Of a stretch of DNA of 64,000 bases, positions 45,122-53,564 are shown piece by piece. The position numbers were made by a program, and so were the translations under genes. Under the pieces are notes generated by a model that was not told the origin of the DNA, did no database searches, and worked only from the letters and a program-made list of their open reading frames with translations. The DNA is taken from NCBI GenBank assembly GCA_027489965.1, contig JAIXZA010000006.1, positions 53,313-117,312 of the forward strand. Direction: 5' to 3'. The stretch is from Verrucomicrobiaceae bacterium. Its GTDB lineage: Bacteria; Verrucomicrobiota; Verrucomicrobiia; Verrucomicrobiales; Verrucomicrobiaceae. Position 1 is the stretch's first letter, and the number at the start of each line of letters is the position of its first letter.

Positions 45122-45343
45122 ATGCGTTCAACCCTTTATTGGCTCACCTCAACCGCGATTGCTGTGCTTTCGATGCAAGCGGTAGCTGGTACGAATGATC
45201 AAGAGGTTCCTGCGGTTTTAGGTCAATTGATCTTGGATCCCACAGGTGTTTCAGAGTCATCCAGGGCTATTCTGCTTGGCATCGGAGTTATGGCGGTAGC
45301 TTATACCTATCGCTGCGCTTGGCTGAATCATCGTCCAGACTGA
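45122..45343 (+). CDS. Small secreted or membrane protein with a PEP-CTERM-like tail
   Basis: A 73-residue protein. A signal-like stretch (LTSTAIAVLSMQAVA) comes first, then a short acidic linker, then ESSRAILLGIGVMAVAYTYR and a basic end. The Ser-x-Ser-Arg followed by a hydrophobic helix and positive residues looks like a degenerate PEP-CTERM sorting tail. It has no proline at the usual place and no exosortase gene is nearby, so this is only a resemblance. The gene lies after a long AT-rich region. Confidence 0.5.
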   Translation: MRSTLYWLTSTAIAVLSMQAVAGTNDQEVPAVLGQLILDPTGVSESSRAILLGIGVMAVAYTYRCAWLNHRPD

Positions 45344-45571
45344 AGCGGAGAAGACGGTTTGAAGCCTATTGTTTCCGCATTGGGCCACCCCTCCAAGACT
45401 GACGAACAAAAGAAGTATTGGTTCACGCTGACCGGAGGTCGTTCGCCCCCTGGCCATGCGCAGAGATTCACTCCGTGGGTCAATGCTTCACGGAATGACT
45501 AAAACCTAGACTTCCTTTGCTCCTCTAACTCTCTGTGGCGAAGATTTGGCTCAGTGATTTCAGCCACAAGG

Positions 45572-47338
45572 CTACGCGACTTTGGCCACGAGGTGTTCGG
45601 CGGCTTTGGCTGCTTGCTCGCGGAGTTCGGGATTGAGGTTCTTTTGCTCAAACTCACGGCACCAGCCTTTGATCTCTAGTTCATTGAAGATCTTGCCGAT
45701 GACACGGCGGAGCAGGCCTTTGAGATTGGGCAGTTCGACTTCCTGAAGGCTGCGGATGGCGGCCTCTTTGTAGGTCTCCAGCATGAGGGTGGATTTGTCA
45801 TAAGCTCCAGTTTCCTCTGCCCAGCGGCGGATGGTGGGCTTATCTGGAAGGCTGGTGGCCGTGCCGTTCCAGAGGGCTTCCATAGTGTCTTTGACCTCGT
45901 CTTTGCCGCGTTCCCGCAGCAGAGCTAGGATGATGCTGGGGCGGATGCTGACGTTGTTATCAGCGGCGGAGTCGTCGCCTAGGTCATCAAGGTCATCGCG
46001 GATCTGGTAGGCGATGCCGAGATTTTCGCTGTAGCTATGCAGGGCATCCGCTGTTTCGTCGAGTTGTCCGGCCATGGCAGAGCCGATTTTCAGGGCGACT
46101 TCAAAGGCTGGTGCGGTCTTGCTGCGGAAGATTTCCAGGACTTGGGTGTTGCTGAGGGCGACGGGTTTGTTGTTCCAGAGAAGTTCGGCACCCTGGCCGC
46201 GGCAGAGTTCGCGCTGGCCTTCGGCGGCGACTTTGAGGCAGGCGCTGCGGATGTGGCTGGCGCAGGTCATCTCGGCAAGCAGGCGATAGCCTTCACCGAT
46301 GAGTAGATCACCGACGTTTAAGGCGACGCCGACACCATATTCAGAATGCAAAGTGGGCTCGCCATAACGTTCGGCGTCGTTGTCCTCAATGTCGTCGTGG
46401 ATGAGGGAGGCTTTATGGAAGGCTTCGACAGAAATCGCCGCAAGCTTGAGATCGTCTGAAATGGGCGCTTCTGGGTCTTCACGCAGAGCCTGATAAGCAG
46501 CGATGGTGAGGAATGGACGCCAGCGTTTACCAGCGCGGGCCAGCCAATCACGGCCGATCTGTTCAGTCTGACAGGTAGGCTTGCCGAGAAGTTGATCCAG
46601 CGCTTCTTGGGTAAACCAAGTCTTCACCTCATCATGCAAGGCATTCAGATTGAGGCGGCGGGTCTTGTCCTCGCTGGTGAGGTGGATGTAGTCCCAAACC
46701 CAATCAACATCGACGGTGGTGTCGATGCAGTCGTCCTGCAATAAAGGCACCGCGACGGCGGGAATGGCGGCAGCCTCAATGTAGGGAAAGGTGCGCTCTA
46801 AAACAGGCAGGCAGGAGATGCCGACGATGGCCTCGATCTTGCCCGTCTGGATCAGGGACATGACGATGGCGCTACCTTCGGCGACGAGGACGGCATACCC
46901 GAGTTTTTCGGCTTCGTTTTGGAAATCCTGGATCGAGCAGAGCCCGCATTGTTTGCAAAGCAGACCGAATTCATCAAAGGGGGCTGGGCATTTGCTTTCG
47001 ATACGCAGGCACTTGGGCATGAGCAGGAGGCGTTTTTCAAAAGGCACGCTGGCTAGGGATTCACGCCAGGTTTCGTTGGCCAGCAACACGCCGGTGTAGT
47101 CACGGTAGGCTTTGTCGATGCCGTTGAGCGCCATGATTTTCTCCGTGTGGATTTGGAGTTCGTCGATAGGCACCGGTGGCACCAGGCGGTGCTGCTCGGT
47201 GTATTCACGTACGGCTTTCAGGACAAAGTCCCGATCCGGTTTGGTCTGAGGGATGTTCTTTTTAGGCTGCCGAAAACGGCGCACTAATCCAGGGATGACG
47301 GGAGGCAGGGCGGCAGAGCGGACAGCGACAGTGGACAT
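45572..47338 (-). CDS. Fusion: DUF116 domain and polyprenyl synthetase
   Basis: A 588-residue protein with two parts. The N-terminal region (about residues 50-220) is DUF116-like: five cysteines at about 110, 117, 128, 131 and 134 (KCLRIESKCP, LCKQCGLC) suggest an iron-sulfur or zinc site, followed by GYAVLVAEGSAIV and IEAIVGISC. The C-terminal part is a prenyl synthetase with GKRWRP, the first aspartate-rich motif LIHDDIEDNDAERYG and the second, IRDDLDDLGDD. The ATG at 47338 is chosen; the frame goes on to 47413. The coupling of the two domains suggests a step in isoprenoid or quinone-like metabolism, but the DUF116 function is not known. Confidence 0.85.
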   Translation of the reverse strand: MSTVAVRSAALPPVIPGLVRRFRQPKKNIPQTKPDRDFVLKAVREYTEQHRLVPPVPIDELQIHTEKIMALNGIDKAYRDYTGVLLANETWRESLASVPFEKRLLLMPKCLRIESKCPAPFDEFGLLCKQCGLCSIQDFQNEAEKLGYAVLVAEGSAIVMSLIQTGKIEAIVGISCLPVLERTFPYIEAAAIPAVAVPLLQDDCIDTTVDVDWVWDYIHLTSEDKTRRLNLNALHDEVKTWFTQEALDQLLGKPTCQTEQIGRDWLARAGKRWRPFLTIAAYQALREDPEAPISDDLKLAAISVEAFHKASLIHDDIEDNDAERYGEPTLHSEYGVGVALNVGDLLIGEGYRLLAEMTCASHIRSACLKVAAEGQRELCRGQGAELLWNNKPVALSNTQVLEIFRSKTAPAFEVALKIGSAMAGQLDETADALHSYSENLGIAYQIRDDLDDLGDDSAADNNVSIRPSIILALLRERGKDEVKDTMEALWNGTATSLPDKPTIRRWAEETGAYDKSTLMLETYKEAAIRSLQEVELPNLKGLLRRVIGKIFNELEIKGWCREFEQKNLNPELREQAAKAAEHLVAKVA

Positions 47339-47465
47339 GAAATGAGAGACGAAAAAGGAAATGAGGAACAAAGCCGTCCAAAAGACAGAATGGCTTCCCT
47401 CTAACCGTGTCACATAGACTTAGTCTTGCAAGGATTGCACAGAACTGGACAAAAATGGCGGATTA

Positions 47466-48587
47466 TTAGACGACGGTGCCCTTACTGCCGTTCTTTTTCT
47501 TCTTGGGCTTAGCGTTTCCACCAGGGATACCCTCGTCTTGGAGGATAGTGTCCTGGGGAAGTGGCGCTGACTCACTGTCGATTTTCGGCTGGGGCTCGCT
47601 GTAGGGGCTTTCTTTTTGATAGAGCTTCAGGCGCCCGGTGAACTCGGCTTCCAGGGCTTTACGCTCTTCGGCGGGAATGTCTTTGTCCTCGGCCAAGAGG
47701 GAAAGAGATTTTTTCTGCCAGAGGATGGCTTCAAAAAATTCCCCATTGCGGGCAAAGCAAGCAGCTTTGGTATCGATCATTTCGTAGCGCTGATCTTCAC
47801 CGGACTCGTCCATGATACGGAGGGCTCGCGCAGCAAACTGCACGGCTTGCTCTCCGTTTTGCAGGCTTTCATCAGGGCATGTGGCAAGAAACCAAGCTAG
47901 GTTGTTGGCCGACCATGGATCGTCGCTTTTCGCCGCGCGCTGATACCAGGCTCCAGCCCGGCGATAGTCGAGCGGCACGCCATTACCGGTGTAATACAGA
48001 TTGGCTAACTTACCCATGGCCATCACATGATCCTGCTGGGCAGCGCGCAGATAGTAGAGCGCGGCTTTGCTGACATTTTTCTCCACCCCGACACCACGCT
48101 CGAGCTTGGCGGCAAGGGCAGTTTGGGATTGTGCGTGATTCTGATCGGCGGCCTTTTGCAACCACTCAGTGGCTTTAGTGGGGTCTTGCTTGATGCCGCG
48201 ACCGAGGTCGAAGGCCATGGCCACGGCGAATTGGGCCGGGGCAAAGCCGTTATCAGCTGATTTGCGATACCAATCGACGGCTTTGGATTCGTCCTTTTTG
48301 ACGCCGACTCCGTCTTCATAAAGTGAACCCATGACAAATTGCGCTCGCAGGTGCTTTTGATTCGCGGCTTTTTCCATCCACACAAGGCCAGCGGATTCGT
48401 CCTTTTTCATGTCTTCTCCAGTGATCTGACGCAGGCCTAGTTCAAACTGTGCATCGGCATCTCCGCGCTTGGCCAGGGATTCTAATTCGGAGACATTGAA
48501 TCGCGGGCCGCCTTGGGCTCTGATGGATGGAGCATTAAGGCCAATGAAAACCAAAAAAGTAAGCAGGGCAAAGGGCAGACGTGTCAT
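47466..48587 (-). CDS. Secreted Sel1-repeat (TPR-like) protein
   Basis: A 373-residue protein with a signal peptide (LLTFLVFIGLNAPSIRA) and about five to six Sel1-type repeats of the pattern AxxxLGxxYxxGxGVxxDxxKAxxWYxKAA, for example FVMGSLYEDGVGVKKDESK and GKLANLYYTGNGVPLDYRR. Repeats cover about residues 35-240, followed by a more irregular helical region and a lysine-rich end. These proteins act as adaptors in complexes. A weak ribosome binding site and no neighbours in operon give no further clue. Confidence 0.85.
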   Translation of the reverse strand: MTRLPFALLTFLVFIGLNAPSIRAQGGPRFNVSELESLAKRGDADAQFELGLRQITGEDMKKDESAGLVWMEKAANQKHLRAQFVMGSLYEDGVGVKKDESKAVDWYRKSADNGFAPAQFAVAMAFDLGRGIKQDPTKATEWLQKAADQNHAQSQTALAAKLERGVGVEKNVSKAALYYLRAAQQDHVMAMGKLANLYYTGNGVPLDYRRAGAWYQRAAKSDDPWSANNLAWFLATCPDESLQNGEQAVQFAARALRIMDESGEDQRYEMIDTKAACFARNGEFFEAILWQKKSLSLLAEDKDIPAEERKALEAEFTGRLKLYQKESPYSEPQPKIDSESAPLPQDTILQDEGIPGGNAKPKKKKNGSKGTVV

Positions 48588-48660
48588 ACGGGTTGAAATT
48601 ACATTTGAAGATGCCGGTATCAGACTGTCAAAGCGGCAGAAAGCTCAATTTAGCTATGTT

Positions 48661-49377
48661 TTATCGCGACCAGCGAGCTCCAGAGCCGAGAGCCACCTTC
48701 CAGCCTCTGAGATGCATAAAAGAGTAATCGGTCTTGCCAATAGCACCCACCATGGGAGAGCCAGTGGCGCTTTTCCAGGCTTTGCTCATGCTTTCACCCG
48801 TGTGGCAGCCCCAGCTCTGGCAGTAGGCTTTGCGGGCAAAGGCACTGCGATTGAGGCGGCTTAACTCGGACTGATGAAGCCAGGCGGTGGAACCAGCGTA
48901 AATCTCTGAGCTGTAATCAAAAAGGAAGCAGTATTTGTTCGAGTGACCGAAGTACTCGAAGCCGGAGATTTTGGCCTGGCGTCGTGGCACGGTTTGGCTG
49001 CCACTGTTGATGTAATTAATCACATCATCCCCGGTGCGGAACCAGACAAGATTGATTTTATAAGTGTCGCGCACGGACTCGCAGTGAGCGGTGAGGGGGT
49101 CGTGATCAGCGGCCGCGCGGCGGAGATAGGCGTCACGATAGACCAGCCAGGTGATGATGGTGCCCTGGGGGGCTGTTTTTTGGATCTCCTGCATTCGCAC
49201 GCGGGCCGTGCGGACGAAGTTTCCCCACCAGCGATCATGTTGCTGTCCAGACTGCCGTAAGTCTTCCCATTGGCGCAGGGCCGGGCCGCCCGAACAAATG
49301 ATGTATTCTGTTTGTTGGGCACAAAGCAGGGAGCTACCACATAGCCATAGAGCCAGGACAAACAGAAGATTTTTCAT
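48661..49377 (-). CDS. Secreted protein of unknown function, possible His-Cys hydrolase
   Basis: A 238-residue protein with a signal peptide (LLFVLALWLCGSSLLCA). The body contains EYFGHSNKYCFLFDY and, about 45 residues later, SWGCHTGESMSKAW and then GSPMVGAIGKTDYS. The order GHS ... GCxTGxS resembles the His and Cys blocks of caspase- or CHAT-like peptidases, but the similarity is by eye and short. Eight cysteines in the whole chain are not clearly paired. I do not assign a function. Confidence 0.6.
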   Translation of the reverse strand: MKNLLFVLALWLCGSSLLCAQQTEYIICSGGPALRQWEDLRQSGQQHDRWWGNFVRTARVRMQEIQKTAPQGTIITWLVYRDAYLRRAAADHDPLTAHCESVRDTYKINLVWFRTGDDVINYINSGSQTVPRRQAKISGFEYFGHSNKYCFLFDYSSEIYAGSTAWLHQSELSRLNRSAFARKAYCQSWGCHTGESMSKAWKSATGSPMVGAIGKTDYSFMHLRGWKVALGSGARWSR

Positions 49378-49453
49378 GATCAAGATTCGAAGACGAGAAG
49401 TAAAGCGAGAAGACGTTAAAGCAAAATGGATGCCGACGTTAGGTCCTTTTATC

Positions 49454-50170
49454 TTACTTCAGCGTCGTCAGTTTGAAGCTTTTGAACTGGACGACCATGG
49501 GTGGACCTTGATGAATTTGGAGCGCCAAGAGGCCTTCTTTAGGAGCGTTGGCCGCGTCTTCATCCGTTACGTCGATGGTTTGCATGCCATTGATGAAGTG
49601 CTGCACATGGTTGCCTTTGGCGATGATTTTGTATTCGTTCCAGTCTTCAGATTTGATGGCGGCTTGGATGTCGGCGCTCACGCCAACTGTGCCAGCTTGC
49701 TCGACGACTGGCTTTTTGCCATCGGCACCTGGTTTGATGACGGTCTTTTCGCCGCGCTTGGCTAAGATGCCACGACCTTTTTCTTCATAAAGAATACCGC
49801 TGTAGGTCTTACCAGCCTCAAAGTCAGCCTGATAACCACTGATGATCGGGCCAAAAGCACCTGGAGCTAGCTCCTTGCTGCGATACTGAACACCTGAATT
49901 ACCTTTTTCGATCCGATATTGAAAAGTGAGTTCAAAGTCGCCGACGGTACCGCCTTTCCAGACGAGGAAAGTGTTGTGCTTGATGATCCCTTTGGTCGGG
50001 TCCGCGGGGTCAGGTGGTGTAATGCCGGTGATGGTGCCTTCTTTGACGCTCCAGAGATCCTCATTTCCCTCCCATCCGGTGAGGTCGGTGCCATTGAAGA
50101 TAGAAATGTCTTCAGCAAGGGCTGGAAGGGCGAGTACGGCGAGCAGGGCGAGAGTACGGATGGATTGCAT
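49454..50170 (-). CDS. Secreted DUF1080 protein (3-keto-disaccharide hydrolase-like)
   Basis: A 238-residue secreted protein with signal peptide (LALLAVLALPALA) and the concanavalin-like DUF1080 fold: ISIFNGTDLTGWEG at the N-terminus, then DFELTFQYRIEKGNSGVQYRS and, near the end, GLLALQIHQGPPMVVQFK. The family includes 3-keto-disaccharide hydrolases and is very abundant in Verrucomicrobia and Planctomycetes. The start at 50170 gives a proper signal peptide; the frame reaches 50236. A related protein may be encoded at 63060. Confidence 0.9.
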   Translation of the reverse strand: MQSIRTLALLAVLALPALAEDISIFNGTDLTGWEGNEDLWSVKEGTITGITPPDPADPTKGIIKHNTFLVWKGGTVGDFELTFQYRIEKGNSGVQYRSKELAPGAFGPIISGYQADFEAGKTYSGILYEEKGRGILAKRGEKTVIKPGADGKKPVVEQAGTVGVSADIQAAIKSEDWNEYKIIAKGNHVQHFINGMQTIDVTDEDAANAPKEGLLALQIHQGPPMVVQFKSFKLTTLK

Positions 50171-50507
50171 GGTGGGCGGTTTTAACGCGGCAGACTCCTT
50201 TTGTCTATCGCTTTGCTTCAGTCCTAGAACGACCATCTTTCATTTCGGAAGGTTTAGATCGCCTTTGCCGACTACTTTACTGGGTTGTTTTGACTGGCAT
50301 TGGCGCGCCATGACGCGATCCGCTATTTTCCAGATGAATCTCTAGCATTAAAAATGTCTGGCTATCAGTGGATTCAGCTTGGCAAACCCTATCATTTCTT
50401 GATAAAAATGATAACACGGAGATTATTTAGAGAGGTTGAAGACGAAAAAGGAATCGCAAAATTGAACCCCTGTGTCATTCTTGAGGCTTCACTTCGGCAC
50501 AACAACC
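50171..50507. other. Intergenic region between divergent DUF1080 and RodZ-like genes
   Basis: About 340 bases with no convincing gene. It contains an inverted repeat TATCATTT (50390-50397) and AAATGATA (50406-50413) 95 bases before the RodZ-like ATG, in AT-rich DNA. This could be a control site. No clear -35/-10 pair is visible. Confidence 0.35.
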
Positions 50508-51173
50508 ATGGCACAACCTCTCGGACAGAAACTTAAGGCAGCACGCGAACAGCGAGGCCTCAGTTTACTTGATGCCTCTCACGCGACGAAAATCCCAGTG
50601 CAACGTTTGCACTACTTAGAAACGGACAATTTTGCGGGTTTCGGCAGTCTTACATACGCGCGAGCTTTCTTGCGCCGTTACAGTGAGTATTTGAAAGTGA
50701 ATGCTGAGGACATGCTTGATGATCTGCCTGGCGGAGTACTAGGTGGCCCACGTGATTATCGCTATCTCACGGAAAATCATGGTTCTTGGGTAGCTCCTCG
50801 GGGTGCGTCAGTGGGTCGCTTATCAAACGCCCCGACAAGACAGCACACACGCAAATCGCCCGTGCCGGCTGGTCTTTGCATCTTCTTCCTTGTGCTCGTT
50901 GGAACAGGCATCTGGGGTAAATATGTCGCGGAGGATCGCATCACTGCATCTCAGCAGTTGATCGAGGTCAAAAAAGTATCGTCAGTCCAAGAAGTCCTTT
51001 TGCCAAAGCCCGTGATCATGCAGGAAACTCAAGCGGTCACCTTGACCACCAATGCCCAAGTATTCCGCACTCCTGAGCCAAGCACGCAGATTTTAAAGGC
51101 TGTTCCGCTTAGTTCTGAAGAAATTGAAAAACTAAACGCAAACCCAGCTGGAAAAGCTGAGTTAGTCGATTAA
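50508..51173 (+). CDS. RodZ-like protein (helix-turn-helix, membrane segment)
   Basis: A 221-residue protein with an N-terminal HTH_25-type domain (GQKLKAAREQRGLSLLDAS, then KIPVQRLHYLETDNF and TYARAFLRRYSEYL), a linker, one membrane segment (GLCIFFLVLVGTGIWG, about 120-140) and a short external tail. This is the layout of RodZ, which anchors MreB and helps set cell shape, although the tail here is short. It is followed after eight bases by a small membrane protein and is probably in the same operon. Confidence 0.8.
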   Translation: MAQPLGQKLKAAREQRGLSLLDASHATKIPVQRLHYLETDNFAGFGSLTYARAFLRRYSEYLKVNAEDMLDDLPGGVLGGPRDYRYLTENHGSWVAPRGASVGRLSNAPTRQHTRKSPVPAGLCIFFLVLVGTGIWGKYVAEDRITASQQLIEVKKVSSVQEVLLPKPVIMQETQAVTLTTNAQVFRTPEPSTQILKAVPLSSEEIEKLNANPAGKAELVD

Positions 51174-51181
51174 GTGTCGAC

Positions 51182-51499
51182 ATGCCTGAATCTGTGCTTC
51201 CTAAACGCTGGTGGCTGATGCCCCTGCTGTTCGCCATTGTTTTCATTGGATCTCTTGTAGTCGCTTGGAACTGCGATGAGACGGCGAAAGAGATTCTAGC
51301 GAAGTCTTTTTTCACCATTGCGGGAACTCTGGCATCACCGTTCATTTTGGAGACATCCGTCGCGCTCGCCGGGTTAACGATTGTCCTGGTTTTTAATGAG
51401 TACCGGCGGCTAAAAGACGGCCCAGATTGGGTCGAGATGGAAGTGAAGACCGAAGATTCTCTGAGCCAAGAATCCAATGAGGCGAATGGTGCATCTTGA
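51182..51499 (+). CDS. Small membrane protein of unknown function
   Basis: A 105-residue protein with two hydrophobic segments (WLMPLLFAIVFIGSLVVAW and TSVALAGLTIVLVF) and an acidic C-terminus. It begins eight bases after the RodZ-like stop. No known domain is visible. Co-transcription with the RodZ-like gene suggests a role at the membrane. Confidence 0.65.
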   Translation: MPESVLPKRWWLMPLLFAIVFIGSLVVAWNCDETAKEILAKSFFTIAGTLASPFILETSVALAGLTIVLVFNEYRRLKDGPDWVEMEVKTEDSLSQESNEANGAS

Positions 51500-51584
51500 T
51501 TGCAGAGACCTTTAAGTAGTCTGACTTCATTCAAGACATTCCTTGCAACCGCTGTGGAACGTGTATGTTCGTCATCCGCGAAAC

Positions 51585-51658
51585 TACCCCTTGGTGTAAT
51601 GGTAACATAACAGATTCTGACTCTGTTGTTCAAGGTTCGAGTCCTTGAGGGGTAGCCA
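51585..51658 (+). tRNA. tRNA-Gln (anticodon CTG)
   Basis: A 74-base cloverleaf with encoded CCA. The acceptor stem TACCCCT pairs AGGGGTA. The anticodon stem-loop is ACAGA-TTCTGAC-TCTGT, anticodon CTG, and the T arm reads CAAGGTTCGAGTCCTTG. Confidence 0.95.
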
Positions 51659-51727
51659 CTTGTAATAAACCATGTGGCGTGTGCCATGACAGCAAACGAT
51701 TGAAGCTCAATTTTAACTGCCAACTCA

Positions 51728-52249
51728 ATGAACGCTGAATCTGTCTCTCCTGCTTCCACGGAAACATCCCTTTGGAAAGGTCATACCTCCCAGTGGGTTC
51801 ACGTTTGGTATTACTTCTTCTGTGTTCTACTCATTGCCGCAGCGCTTGGTGGCATGCCATTCACCGCAGGCCTTTCTGCCATCGGTCTGATCGTCCCACT
51901 CTTGATGTGGATCATCCGCTGGTGGATGACGAAGAGCACATCCTACGAATTGACCACTCAGCGCCTGAAGATCGCCAGCGGCATCATGAATCGTAAGCTG
52001 GATGAACTTGAGCTCTTTCGCGTGAAGGATTACGCCATGGATCAGCCCTTGGCTTTGCGCATGGTTGGTTTGGGAAATCTCACCTTAATCACCAGTGACG
52101 CCACCTCGCCAACAGTGGCTATTCGTGCCATTGCCAATGTGGAGGAGGTGCGGGAAAAACTACGCACCGCCGTGCAGTCCGAGCGTGACCGCAAGCGTGT
52201 GCGCGAGATGGATGTGGAAAATTTCGGTGGTGGAGCCGTTTCCGCTTAG
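51728..52249 (+). CDS. bPH2-type membrane protein (bacterial pleckstrin-homology domain)
   Basis: A 173-residue protein. Two hydrophobic helices (YYFFCVLLIAAALGGM, LSAIGLIVPLLMWIIRWW) are followed by a bacterial PH2-like domain: TSYELTTQRLKIASGIMNRK and ELELFRVKDYAMDQPLALR, then GNLTLITSDATSP. These domains are common in small membrane proteins of unknown function. It starts 70 bases after tRNA-Gln and converges on fabZ. Confidence 0.85.
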   Translation: MNAESVSPASTETSLWKGHTSQWVHVWYYFFCVLLIAAALGGMPFTAGLSAIGLIVPLLMWIIRWWMTKSTSYELTTQRLKIASGIMNRKLDELELFRVKDYAMDQPLALRMVGLGNLTLITSDATSPTVAIRAIANVEEVREKLRTAVQSERDRKRVREMDVENFGGGAVSA

Positions 52250-52255
52250 ACTTGC

Positions 52256-52696
52256 TTATTCATCCCCACTGAGCACAACGCTGCCTGTCGCTAACTTGGT
52301 GCCGTCTGACGTGGTGATTTCACCGCTGATTTGGACGAGGCCAGGCATCACGGCGTCTCGTTTGACTTGGATGGTCAGTGTCTGTCCTGGGGGAATGCTG
52401 CCGAGAATTTTAAACTGGCGGACGGCAGTGAGGCGGACATTTTTCAATGGATGATCACCGCGATCACTCTGGGCTAAAATACCACCGAGCTGGGCTAGCG
52501 CCTCGATCATGATCACGCCAGGAAGCATGGGGTTGCCCGGAAAATGCCCTTCTAGGAAGGCCTCATCTCCCTTCAGCGTCCAGCGCGCGATGGCGGAGAC
52601 ACCCGATTGCACTTCTACGAGTTCATCGATGAATCGAAACGCGGGACCATGAGGCAAGGCGGAAAGAGCTTGGACAAGCGGAGATGAGTGAGACAT
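52256..52696 (-). CDS. fabZ: 3-hydroxyacyl-ACP dehydratase (FabZ type)
   Basis: A 146-residue hot-dog-fold enzyme that dehydrates beta-hydroxyacyl-ACP in fatty-acid elongation. The catalytic motif HFPGNPMLPGVIMIEAL is present, followed by ALAQLGG. The length is normal for FabZ. Its neighbours are not other fatty-acid genes; divergent plsC (52794) makes phospholipid from the products. Confidence 0.9.
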   Translation of the reverse strand: MSHSSPLVQALSALPHGPAFRFIDELVEVQSGVSAIARWTLKGDEAFLEGHFPGNPMLPGVIMIEALAQLGGILAQSDRGDHPLKNVRLTAVRQFKILGSIPPGQTLTIQVKRDAVMPGLVQISGEITTSDGTKLATGSVVLSGDE

Positions 52697-52793
52697 ATTT
52701 CCTTACTCGTTACTCATGAAGACAGCGTCTGACAATCCTCAATGCATGAACTCCAGCCAATGCTGGTGGGAATGAACGATCAGACTTGATTCC

Positions 52794-53564
52794 ATGGCCC
52801 CTTTGTCTCTGATCGACCGACTACGTTTCGTGGCTTCTGCTACGATCTTGCTTCTTTACTGGATCGCCTGGGCTGCGACACTTTTACCCCTGAGTTTTAT
52901 CACTGCCAAATTGACTGGCGGTCAGCGCGGGCGTGAGTTGGGTCAGGCTGTCTTGAAGGTTTTTTTTGGTGGCTTTGTGAAGCTGCTGAAAGTTCTAGGC
53001 GTCATCGAGTGCGAGTTTGTAGGCTTCGATCGCCTGCGTGCGCAGGTTGGGCCAATGATCATCGCCCCAAATCATCCTGCGCTTTGGGATGCCGTAGTGG
53101 TCATCTCTGAAATTGATCGCGTTTCATGTGTCATGAAGGCCTCTTTATTGCACAATCCGTTGCTTTTTTGTGGTTCGACAGCGGCTGGCTTTATTTCAAA
53201 TGAACCGTCTCATAAAATGATGCGCAACTGCATCGAGCGTCTGCGTGGGAATGAACGGCTGGTTTTTTTTCCTGAGGGCACGCGTACCCGGCCAGAAAAT
53301 GGCTGTATGAATCCACTGACAGGAGGCTTGGCGGTGATCGCTAAAAACTCAGGTGCACCTGTCTGGCCGATTTTTATCCAGACAAGCAGTCCCTATCTCA
53401 GTAAAGGTTGGACTATCTGGCGACTACCATCTCGAAAAATCCGGCTACGTCTTACCGTTGGGGAGCCGATGCAGCATCCACCCGAGATGGATTCGCACAC
53501 CTTTTTGGAGATTCTGCGTCAACGTTACATTGACGCAGAGTGCGGTGTCAGGAGTGAAATCTAG
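52794..53564 (+). CDS. plsC: 1-acyl-sn-glycerol-3-phosphate acyltransferase (PlsC family)
   Basis: A 256-residue lysophosphatidic-acid acyltransferase. A membrane helix (ATILLLYWIAWAATLLPL) precedes the catalytic NHPALWD motif and the FPEGTRTRPEN motif. The later GAPVWPIFIQ block is also typical. It makes phosphatidic acid at the inner membrane. It converges on tatC with a 4-base overlap. Confidence 0.85.
   Translation: MAPLSLIDRLRFVASATILLLYWIAWAATLLPLSFITAKLTGGQRGRELGQAVLKVFFGGFVKLLKVLGVIECEFVGFDRLRAQVGPMIIAPNHPALWDAVVVISEIDRVSCVMKASLLHNPLLFCGSTAAGFISNEPSHKMMRNCIERLRGNERLVFFPEGTRTRPENGCMNPLTGGLAVIAKNSGAPVWPIFIQTSSPYLSKGWTIWRLPSRKIRLRLTVGEPMQHPPEMDSHTFLEILRQRYIDAECGVRSEI

Noticed and set aside
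51109-51759. 216-codon frame on the minus strand
   Set aside because: It runs antisense across tRNA-Gln and the small membrane gene, so it cannot be a normal gene.
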